This document shows, one piece after another, positions 43,764 to 53,902 of a stretch of 64,000 nt of DNA. The notes beneath the pieces were generated by a model. The model was not told the DNA's origin. It worked only from the letters and a program-made list of their open reading frames with translations, and did not search any database. The position numbers and the translations under genes were made by a program. This DNA comes from Varroa destructor. Taxonomy: Eukaryota > Arthropoda > Arachnida > Mesostigmata > Varroidae. Location of the stretch: contig NW_019211457.1 of assembly GCF_002443255.2 (NCBI RefSeq), positions 38,043,126-38,107,125 on the forward strand, in the 5' to 3' direction. Position 1 is the stretch's first letter. Each line of letters starts with the position of its first letter.

Positions 43764-46700
43764 CTAACAAAACAAATGTTTTTGGATAGTTATATTTTTG
43801 TCGTTACGACGTAATAGTGACGTTTTTGGCCCGTTATCAACAACAATAGCAGTCTATAGGTGTGTCTTATTTGAGGTGGTACCGCCTCGTATTTTTTAGA
43901 GAAAATGCCACGACAGATCTTTGTGCTACAACTGGCACATGCATATCTGAACGGGAATCTATAAGCGGCATTAGACGTGGAACGGCAGTAAGTACGTAAG
44001 ATGGAAAACAGAAAGGCTATACATTACGTTGGCCGATTCTGGCCACCATTCCGCTGCTCCACTATATTGATATAATGAGGCAATTTTTAGGCTTAATGTT
44101 ATCATATATCGAAGTCCGAAGACAATTCACAGGCATGGCTCTTGGATAACGTAAGGCCGAAAAGCGCCTTCTTCTTGAGATATTTGTTGTATGTCGAAAA
44201 CTCTATTATGTACTATAGTTAAAGGGAAACACTTTTCTGAAGCGCTAACACAAGAAATTCTGCCGAAATATGACGTTTTCAGATTGTAAATAGACAATAT
44301 TTCCAGCTGGGGCTTTCATATCAGGCTACCAAGTTCGGCTATGAGGGCTTATTGCGTCCTCGTGCGAAGTAGCCGCTAGCGGCAATCGGCAACTTCCATG
44401 TGGATCTAGAGTTATCTAAATGAGTACGCTTGCTATTCTAGGTGGTGCCACAAGTCGTTGAAACAAATCAACTTTTACAGGCATTCATTGAAAAGACGAA
44501 AAGGTTCTCGTTGATAGAAGTCCATAGCAGTCGCTGTAGCACCCATAGAAGTCAACCAGTGCCGCAGCGGCCGCCACTGCCGTCGTTATCGTCATCGTCG
44601 TCGTGGTCATTCTTTGCGCATTTCCAGCAGTTACTGCCACATTGAATGTGCCAGATGCTCGTTATCGGCAAACATCTCTTCAAAGGCTCCTTCATTGTGA
44701 TCGCATTTGTTTCCAGCTGCCTACAGAGGGTCTCGGCTCCAGTCCTAAAGTTACACTCATATAGTAGTAGATAGTATATTGCTTCGCCCCTATTGCTGCC
44801 CGAGCGGTCTCATCAGACGCATGTCGCTGCCCCTTACGTGCAACTAGCATCAGAACTAAGGAGGAGATCTGATAATCCAACATTCGTTGCAATACTTGTG
44901 AATAAAGAGGGTCCTTTTTGGCGTCCGAACGCTATCGGATCACACGGTTCACCGCTGAAGGGAGAAGTCTGCTTAGATGTCCGCTGTCTGAGCACATCAA
45001 CAGTGTTATCGCGTTTCGTGTTACACGTGCAATGGTGCAGGACGTGGGCGAATAAGGAGACAAGGCAACACCCATCTTGAAATCTACCCGTGCATGGATC
45101 CTTCCGCGATATTCTTTTTTAACTAAACCTATTACTGCGTTGGTGGAACTGTCTGCAGAGCAGTAGTAAATTACAATTAACACAATAGTGCTAGGCAGCG
45201 AAGCCTGATCCTAGGTTTTAGATTGGCCAAATTAGAAAATTGCTATTATCTAATAGGCGGTATATTCGGGCGTAATGGTAGCGGCATGCTGAGTTCCGCG
45301 TTAAGGTGGTGTTACTGTTTTGTTGAGGTCCCAACAAACGACCCCATTCGCGGCTCTATGCAGTACTTACGGAAAAATACAATGCAATACTAATTTGTGT
45401 TTACAATAAAGATTATGGGCAATTTGTTCCGCAGATAATAAGTATTTTTACGGAGTACGATGCTTATAGGTGTGGTGTCTACGCTGTTTTCCGCAGCTGA
45501 TAATGATCATGCTACGACCTCACGATATTACTATCAACGTAAGATCTGTTGGTGCTAATCCAAAAGCAATCAAATGAATTATTCTTCACTCTTTTACTCT
45601 CCTTTAATTCAAACGTTAATACCAGTAATTGCTTCATCAATTGCTGTTAATTTTGTATATTTTGGGATTCATCGATACTGGGTGCGTGTGTAAGTCTGTG
45701 TTTAATTTCGCAAACCAAACCGCGTCATAGATCCCAATGGCAAATCGTTCAGGTCACGTCATATCACGCTTGTCTAACACTGCTTCTTGCTAATGTCACC
45801 GTCTTAATTTGGCGATCTCTTGGCACATAGTAAGCTGTTTTGCTAGACGTGACCTTTCGTGTCTTCCCTGAATTTAGGTATCGCCATTGATCGTGGGTGC
45901 CAATTAAATTGCTCCATACAATCGTAGAGAGGAAAAAGATGTATGCACTGATCGAACGAACATAGTAGGAGACGTCCGGTTTAACAGGCTTGCTGGCCTG
46001 TCGAGCTGCCCAGTAGCCTGAACAGGATCTGAACGACTCTAATAGTGGCAGCAGTAGCAGCAGCCGCAGGATCTCGTGGTTTGTTGTCCATTTCGCTATT
46101 ACGCTTGGTTTTCTATCTATTTATCTACATTTTGCTGTCTCGGACTTTCGTCGTACCATTGCGTCCTCTTACCTGCTGCTACCGTGACTTGGTTAACAGT
46201 AGCAGAAGCGGTGTCTCGTGTGTGCTTATGCCAGTAAAGGAGCTATTCAGTTTTAGCGATTATGTCGTGCCTCAGTTGTCGCTATGCGCATGCACACATT
46301 TCACACACGGCATCGTTTACTGTCGGATGCTTCTCCCAGTCGTAGGTTACGCGTCCGTCGGTCGCCGTTCGCTTTGCGGCGGTGCTTTTAAACACACAAT
46401 CGACGTTGCAGTTCGCTGAAGTCAGAAACGCTAGGGCGATACCTCTGTTCCCCTGCGAAGTCGTAGCTACGACGACAGACGACCCCATGCATTGCCGATG
46501 GCGTAGCCTACTAATGGCTTAGCTGTTCTATGCACAGCCGAACAGCGACTGAGCTTCGAGAAACAGCGTCCTACGAGGCGTTTTAGATTTGGTGACCAGT
46601 GAAGACGGTAGCGCCCTGAGCCAGCTATTGAGTTTGGGCTATTGGCATGGCGGTGGTGGCACTTCAGCAACTTAGCCACTCTTTGTTTGATTGTAACGGT

Positions 46701-48225
46701 TGGCGTATGGTGGCGATAGTAGCTAGTAGAGGTCGTAATGCGCCGTGTTGTCACTAAAGGGGGTAGGTCCCCAAAGGAGATCCCATTGTCATCACCACAA
46801 GACGAGAGAAGTTTGATTCTTCACTTTTATCGTGAGCTGAGACGACGAACTGCCGCTCTTCTGAGAGCTAAGCTGCCTGCCAATCTCCTACCTGCCCGTC
46901 TACCGGTTCAAACGTCTTAGCCCACTGCAAGCCTAGTTGACTCTAGTTTTTAGCCAGGGCCAGCCATTTAACGGCGGTCATCTCACCCCTTCACGACTAC
47001 AAAGGCACTACCACTTAGCAAAATTCAATGCTAACGCTATCAATTCGAACGACTTTATTATGATCAGTTATTATTCGCATGAAACAGCAATAAGGGAATC
47101 TTACGAAAAGGAGCCATGTTCGAGACCAAACGTGGCGTCAAGGGAAGACGCAATACATGTACGCGTAAGAAGAGAGCTCACACGTTCAAAGCAGTTAGCT
47201 GCCTGGCGAGCCAGTGGATCATTGAAAATATTATTATATGCAGTATTTAGCTTGCATGTACAACATAGATCGGCTGCCTTTTTATTCTTATATGGTGCAG
47301 AGTATGTATAATTTACTATTTTGTTATGTGCAGTGTACACTGAAGCCATATGTCGACTAATGAATGGAGAGTTGAAGCGAGATAATCTGTATTGATGTTG
47401 ACTCTAAGTTTCCGTACACGACGAGAAAAATTCTTACAGAAACAATATTTGGATACTCTCTCATCGCTTATATATCTGCATAGCGTACAGCTTTAAGATC
47501 ATCACCCACTTGCTCATACGTTTGCCTTTACAGTCATCCCCTAAATATCCCTTAATAACTTTCACACAGACATATATATACGGCAAGTATAGCGCGGTGA
47601 AGTGAATGCAGAAGGACAAAGGAATAATATTTGGATGACATTTCGTTCGATGCGAGCAGTGCAAGGGAAGATGAGCGCCTCATCTTGCCGGTGGCGGATC
47701 GGTGAAGGATGGAAGAGGCACGCCTGTTGTCTCAACGCACTACTCACCGCGGCCAGTCAGTGGGATAGATAACAGTTATAATGCGAAGCGGGACATATCC
47801 TTACTTATCTGACTGCTGTGTGTAGTTAGACATTGAGACGAAACCAAATTGGCTTCGTACGTTTGTTATATGGGTAGGTACGCAAAAGATCAGCTATTCT
47901 TCTCTACAGATGTTCGCATAAGGAACCGCAAGCAGTTGTAGAGTTAACTCTTCAGTGAGTTCAACGGAACATCATTATGTAGATAAATAGAAGAGGCGTT
48001 AGTTATTAGTGGATACCTTTATGTCTAGCTGAAAATTTTCCGTAAAAGAGCCCGCGAGAGATGTATTAGCGCGCTGAGTACACATTAAGAAAATAATGAT
48101 AATAAATATTGATTTGGCAATGGCAAGGAGCTCGTCAAGCTGCTGAGTACCGATCTATTCAGTGGCGTATAACTCGTGTAAGCAGTATAACGAAGCCGCT
48201 TAAGGTAATTTTTGATTGAAGTGTA
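43764..48225. other. Mostly quiet, with two short triplet-rich islands
   Basis: Islands at about 44440-44660 (CGT/TCG repeats) and 46040-46920 (GCA, CGT and CTG triplets) interrupt A+T-rich DNA. A + strand pair CTGTTTTCCGCAG ... AAC|GTAAGA encloses a 42-base phase 0-0 segment at 45497-45538. It is too short and featureless to call. Frames at 44793-45080 and 46045-46419 lack recognisable domains; the latter has a hydrophobic N-terminal part. Confidence 0.35.
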
Positions 48226-48249
48226 TCTTTTTTTGTCTTGCAGGTAAGA
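48226..48249 (+). promoter_or_regulatory. Recursive splice site (zero-length exon, ratchet point)
   Basis: The + strand reads TCTTTTTTTGTCTTGCAG immediately followed by GTAAGA, so a strong acceptor is fused to a strong donor at the 48243/48244 junction. That is the known signature of recursive splice sites in long arthropod introns. An upstream exon ending in CAG is joined here, which regenerates CAG|GTAAGA, and the rest of the intron is then removed. No open exon follows (stops occur in all frames nearby). If real, it places this point inside a long + strand intron whose exons may lie outside the window or far upstream. Confidence 0.45.
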
Positions 48250-48962
48250 GACTTCACACCGAGGATTGTCACAGTAGATTAACACTGATCCCTCATTAGC
48301 TGGCGCGGGATGCTTTCTCGGTATGGCTTGAAGCAGTGACTAGTTAGAAGTGTATAGGATCTTATTAGACAACGTTGTACTAGTATAAAATGCGTTTATC
48401 CGTTTCATAGCACTGCTCGTCTTGTCTTCGGCACCTGCCTTGTTATAAGCCCAAGTAAAAAAAAAGGGTTTACTTCTTGAGAATAGTTCAAGGTATATGG
48501 GTGGAAGTAATGGAATCAAGTAAATGCACCTTTGTATTTCTTCCTTTCTTTGATTTGTAGATAGATGCGGCCTTAAATTTTGTCCAAATCAGCAGTTGTT
48601 GGTATCCTTATTATTACTAAGCGATGTTGGCTTATTTTTTTTCTGTATGTCATACGTGTATGGAGTAAGATTACCTATCTTCATTTTTCGACGTTTGGCT
48701 AGCGTTCATTTCGAAGTTCCGCATACGATGGTTTCCATTGACTTGTAGCGGGATACTGGTACCCAGCAAGATGGCTGGATACTCGTTGTGGTTCGTAACA
48801 GGTTTCGAAACGGTAGAATTATTGTTGCGGTCGATTTTGTTGTGCTGTCGCTGTCATCACAAGCAAACATTTTTTTTTTAACGGATGGTTATCGTCGTGG
48901 TCCCCCAGTTACACGCGCGTCTGCGACTAATAAATAGTTCTACTAATCATGCGTTGTTATAA
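48250..48962. other. No gene seen
   Basis: A+T-rich sequence with short A and T runs (48459-48467 and 48870-48879). Nothing else is seen. Confidence 0.5.
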
Positions 48963-49418
48963 ATGGATGCACAGTCACCTAGAGAAGCCTATCCTTGGCT
49001 GAACTTATCAAACGTCTGTCTCATTTGGTTTATTATTAGGTTGCCACTAAATGGGCTGGCAAACAAATGCCCAGGACAGTATATCTCGCTTGTATTGGAA
49101 TATTACGTTGATTATGAGAGTAATTTTTCGTGTGTCGTTAAATACACGTCTGTGTCAGAAAACTTGCGTTTACGTGTAACGGAAAATGTATATCGTAAAT
49201 GTTATCTGAGGACATCGGGTCGAATTAACCCACGGACTGGTATCGAGGCAGAAATGTTGCTCATGCTGACTGTGAAAAAACGAGCAGACCTGAACAATGC
49301 TAAATCTCTTCCGGGCAACCAATATGAAATAGTATATTTGTCCCGTTGTCCCGTCTACCAGGAAAGTACGTACGCATGCCCAAATTCTACATATATAAAC
49401 GTGCGTCAAATGCTGTAA
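48963..49418 (+). CDS. Hypothetical 151-residue protein
   Basis: An ATG-started frame of 151 codons in A+T-rich DNA, where a run this long is less likely by chance than in the islands. The first 40 residues include a hydrophobic stretch (SNVCLIWFIIRLPL), so a leader or membrane segment is possible. The body is mixed and polar with several cysteines (SNFSCVVKY, RKCYLRTSG, RCPVYQ, YACPNSTY) and potential N-glycosylation sites. There is no strong splice site at either end, no Kozak A at -3, and no recognised family. It could be a single-exon gene, a fragment or chance. Confidence 0.25.
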   Translation: MDAQSPREAYPWLNLSNVCLIWFIIRLPLNGLANKCPGQYISLVLEYYVDYESNFSCVVKYTSVSENLRLRVTENVYRKCYLRTSGRINPRTGIEAEMLLMLTVKKRADLNNAKSLPGNQYEIVYLSRCPVYQESTYACPNSTYINVRQML

Positions 49419-50550
49419 CAGACAAATTTCACATCTGGATTCAAACTATGATAACTTAAATCACTTCTAAACTTGAAAGAAAACTAGTGCTAGTAATTTC
49501 CTAAAAAGCAGAATTTAATATCCGCAATTATTGAACTAGACATAAGATCTCTCTACACAGGATATCCACTAGTAGGTACGTGAGTCTTGGCAAACACGTC
49601 CGAGCGTCTCTGCTGGAAGCGTCTGAAGTTGACGTTGCTTTGTGCTCTGTTCGTTACGCAAAGGTTATCAAACCAGCGTCTTCAACTTCTCAGATGCAGC
49701 CGCTGCGAATAATGCATGTCAGGCGGCAGGGAAGCATAAACGTGCGAGAAGGGCACCGTAGCGTGAACGAGTCGAGGTCTTGAACTTGATCGCCGTCAAG
49801 TAGACGAACGGACCGCTGGTTACCCGCGTTTGACTGCCGTCCCAGAGCCGATACTTCCGTGGTACTATTAAGGCCTACATCTCAACAACACACATAAGGG
49901 CAAATAAGAAGGACACAGTTAGTCTGTCTACATAATTTACCGAACAAGTTTGATAAGCGCATTTCTTTTAGCGCATATTGCAGTACAAACAATACTCGTA
50001 AAGTGATTTGAAAAATCAAAGATAAGCTTTAATGTAAATGTCGAAGAAAACTGGTCACCCATTACTTTCTGCAATAGCAATTTTCTTACAATAGCAATGA
50101 AATTATTTTATCTGGATAATTTCCGTATTTTTTTTTAGATAAATGTTTTTTAATTCTTGACTTTGCTTTGGGCCAGTTTTGCCTTCAGCTAAGCTACAAT
50201 ATCGCTCTAAAAGCATGTTTTGTTTTTTGGGTAGATTTTACATAGGTTCCCAACGCCACCTAAATGATGTCGTTCTGAATATGCGTAAACACAGGGTAAC
50301 AGACACGTACTTTTCCCTCTTTTCTCTAATCGAGCCTTCATCGCCACCTTCGCCTGTACCAGTGGTTGTAAGTTTATATGAAAATTTACACTGAGCGTCT
50401 GTGGGGAAATCTTACCCCCGAAAAGTAAGAGTGAGAGTCTAGTCGGCGGCATAGTCTGGGTATTCTGAAGTCTGCCGCGATATTTTCTGCCATTGCACAT
50501 ATGTTCTGATGCATTTTCTGTATTCTTCCGTTTTGGGCGGTTAGGTATTT
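49419..50550. other. No gene seen
   Basis: Mixed sequence with short frames only. A good acceptor-like tract (CTCTCTACACAG ending near 49559) is followed by stops in phase 1 and no convincing donor. Confidence 0.45.
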
Positions 50551-50570
50551 GGGCGGGCGGGCGGGCGGAC
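50551..50570 (+). repeat. (GGGC)n tract, G-quadruplex motif
   Basis: Four GGG runs separated by single C (50551-50565), meeting the strict four-run, short-loop quadruplex pattern on the + strand. Read directly from the bases. Confidence 0.9.
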
Positions 50571-51169
50571 GTGTTTTTGGCATCTGTATATGCATTAGTT
50601 AGAGCTTTACTGACCATCCGGCGGATAAAATGATTAGCCTCGTCGTGGACTAGAGACCCGTAGTCCGCTTCCCTTTGTCCGCTGACGTAGTCGGCCATTC
50701 GTCCCAGTCCCTTGGCCCATCATTTATAATCGACTGTTTCTATTTTCCCGCCCTGGCCGGCTGTTGCGTTTAATTTTCTGTTTGGGACGCGATGACAATA
50801 AGGCAATAGTAAAGTCAGTAGCATTTGTTTGTTGATACAATTTTGTAATGTCTTTTGATGATACCGTGGTAATACTAACTTTTACAATTACACACCATCG
50901 TCGTCGTCGTTGTTGTTACTAGCTCTCCTTCTTCACGTTTCGGTCCTCCGTTTTGGTCATCATTCTTGTATCTTCGATTGAGTTCTTCTCGTCACGCGTT
51001 CCTCATTGCACAACTGCTGGTGTTTTCAATGAAAAAGTTGGACGAAAGCGCTGAGTTAAACTCCCTTCCTGCTGCTGGCGGGTATTTCGAAAACATGCTA
51101 GAGAGTCGACGCGGTGCTGGTTCTATCAGACACTCACTTTAGCTGACAAGGACACACCAACTTCCAATA

Positions 51170-51418
51170 ATGGCAGAAGCTGTGGTCGCAGCTTCTACCG
51201 CCGCTACGGATATTTCTCAAATGTTGATAATGACGGGCCCTATTGTACTACTTCTGTGCCTGCTAATGCTGCCAACGCTACAGCAACGGACTGGGCCAGC
51301 TGTAGTTCTCCAACGGTTCTTCACTCGGGACTGTTACATGGTGACAGGGTGGACAGTGGCAACGCTACTATTGGGTTGTAGGGACGGTACTGCCCAGCAT
51401 CGAGGGAAAAAGCGATGA
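51170..51418 (+). CDS. Hypothetical membrane-anchored short protein
   Basis: An 82-codon frame with a favourable start (ATAATGG, A at -3 and G at +4). An Ala-rich N-terminus is followed by a long hydrophobic run (IMTGPIVLLLCLLMLPTL), then a polar part, then a weaker hydrophobic stretch and a basic end (RGKKR). It lies at the end of a short triplet-rich island (50890-51420), the setting in which the better candidate at 16023 also occurs. It has no convincing donor and no recognised family. Confidence 0.2.
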   Translation: MAEAVVAASTAATDISQMLIMTGPIVLLLCLLMLPTLQQRTGPAVVLQRFFTRDCYMVTGWTVATLLLGCRDGTAQHRGKKR

Positions 51419-53644
51419 GAGCATCAGCATGAATGAAACAAATATCGGCATTGGCATTCGTTCTAGCAAAGTACAAATAGGAAAAAGCAAAGAAACGATT
51501 GTTCTGAGGTTTCGTATTCAAAGGCAGTCGCTATCTTCCTCGCCTGATAGGGATATGAAAAGGAAGAAGGCAGACGTTAAGAGGAGAGTAGTTAAACCCA
51601 GATACGTTATAAAGGCTAACAGCAGAGGAACGCTTCAGCCAGGATGGCTAAGGATGACGAAACAACTAGCCACAATGTGAATCACTGAGGAACACCTGTG
51701 CGTAATCCAAGGCGCAATTAGTAGTCCTGACAGACGTACCCGTAGTGTAATAGATAAAGGGGGTTTCCACGTTGGCTATTGCTTCTGCTCTAATATAATA
51801 GTCGGCGCAATCTACTATGAGTCTTCCTTCCTACAGGTCCATTCAAAACCCGGCCATTAGCGGCGACTATGTGGATAGTAGTGACTGCTGTGCGATAAAT
51901 AATGAGGACATTATCTCTGTTCTATAAAATATTGCAACAAAGTAATAACGATGAACACAACATCCTGACAAAAAAACCCCAGTACCGCTAGAGGTGATAA
52001 AGTTATAGGTTAGGCCGAAGGTAACCAGTGATCGGAATAGGCTGAGAGCACAATTACACCAGTAGAATTCGGGACAAAGTAAATGAGTCAATAAAAATAC
52101 ATAAATTGGATTTCGATAGTTGCAGCAGGATATTAGACTGGTCGTGACGTAATCAAATTCGTTGATGTTGGAAGAAATAACGGCGAAAAGTAACAGTAAA
52201 TATTTTAATAGAAAGACGGCATAACTATAAAAGTGTAATGGAATATATGGATGAAGAGATTTAGCGGGATGAAGACTATTGCTTAGCCGATCTACCGCTT
52301 ACGTTCGGTTAAATCTGATACTAATATATCTGTCAATTTTAATCAACAAACACCTGAACAGTTACGCGGCGAAGCCCTTTAGATCAGTGGAGCCTATTAT
52401 TAAGAGCTGCTATCTGCGTGTGTTCGTTGGTCCTACGATAATGGCCTACGTAGAAGGCTGCTTTGGTCCAGTTCCTTTTGGGCTAATAGTGTCAAGCTGG
52501 AATATTTGCTCCGTTTTCTAGATGGGATATTCATTTTGTAATGATCCGTTGCAGTGTAGTTACTTGTTGCTATAATGACTAAGCGTTTTGAGAGGCAGTG
52601 TAGAAATCAATAGAAATAGATTTGGGGCACGATTATTAATCTACCTATAAAAACGAATCAATCAATGTTATCTCGTGCACGTGCTGACCAGTATCACTTT
52701 CATCGCTCCCTGGTTAATTCTCCGCAACCGTATCTTTGCTTTCGTGCCATTTACGACTTCGTTACTATGAACAGTCGGCACCAGCTTTGTGAACCTCCAT
52801 TGTTCAATTCTAAAAGAATTTTGAAGCTGGATGCTTTTAATCGTAATATTGTATTCTGTGCCTGCTATAGCACAAAAGTCATCACTTTTGAAGAGTAGAC
52901 TTTTCCAGAGCAGAAATCTTCATCCTTCGGTGAAAAAGAAGCACACGCAAGATCATAATAGGTTATACTTATAATGTTATATAAATAGTCCAATGTAATT
53001 ATTCAGTTCTCACTAAGTTTCACTGCTATATCATTCTGCGGCGATGCTAGCCAACTATTAATGTGGGAAGAGCAATAGCCCTTTTATTCAAAGCTAGGAA
53101 ATATTGAAAATAGTGGCACACTTTCAAAATCAGTACTATTATATGGTATCAGCGCAGGCGGAGCCATTTACTGCCTATGCCTATATGCCTAATTCCGTGC
53201 TAACTAAGTTGCTGTTGTAAAGCTTGACAGTGTACGCTCACCTCCTGAGAGCATCGGTGAAGAAACACCAATTACGTCATGTTCTTTTGTGCTCCGCGAG
53301 ATAATTGCACCTCTAATAGTACGCCATAGACGGCATAGCTCATAATATACTTTAAGTTGTATAATTATCTCTGTAATCGTATAGTTGTTTCTATTTCGTA
53401 AAGTGCTTTCAGAAAACCAAATATAATTTTCGTACAAAATTGAAACGTAGTTGCCAAGCAGAGTTTCCTTCATCTAGTAACGGCAGAAGCTGTTACTGCG
53501 TAGGGTAGTTGTTAACTTGGACAGACCGCCGCTGCATCACTGAACGATGGATTGTGTACCACCGTTATGCAGACGTATGAACTTCAGGACGGATATTTTC
53601 GGTCGTAGTTTTTTCCTGCATAAAACCTACTAAATGCCGTGGCG
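51419..53644. other. No gene seen
   Basis: A+T-rich. A good acceptor (CTTCCTTCCTACAG ending near 51835) opens about 29 codons in one phase without a donor. The + frames at 52279-52521 and 52665-52898 (about 80 codons) have no recognisable features. Confidence 0.4.
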
Positions 53645-53902
53645 ATGATGATTGCTTTTCATTGTTGGTCGGTCGCGCGCGCTGCGCATTCGTTCATTGC
53701 TTTTGCCGTTGTGGCTGTTCTGTGTGTGGCGACGGCTTACGGAAAGCGATATGATGCTTGTTATACAATGACGCGCATAGCGGAAGAGAAAAATTGTCTT
53801 TCGCCAAAATGTTGTATGTATCTCTCTGTATGTTTCGTCACGTCGTCTCGCACGTCGTTCTTCGACGGTAACGTTCGGTGGAGACTAATTTGTATTAAGT
53901 AG
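53645..53902 (+). CDS. Putative secreted peptide with C-C-CC-C-C cysteine order
   Basis: An 85-codon frame from ATG 53645 (two adjacent ATGs). Residues 1-16 are short and weakly basic; residues 17-31 are a strong hydrophobic core (FIAFAVVAVLCVATA), then YG, which makes a good cleavable leader. The predicted mature part starts near Lys34-Arg35 and holds six cysteines at 39, 51, 56, 57, 63 and 83. This order (C-C-CC-C-C) is that of inhibitor-cystine-knot peptides, but the spacings (11, 4, 0, 5 and 19) are looser than usual at the ends. A donor-like GTATGT at residue 57 offers an alternative: a first exon ending in phase 1 after about 56 residues. The family is not recognised. Confidence 0.3.
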   Translation: MMIAFHCWSVARAAHSFIAFAVVAVLCVATAYGKRYDACYTMTRIAEEKNCLSPKCCMYLSVCFVTSSRTSFFDGNVRWRLICIK

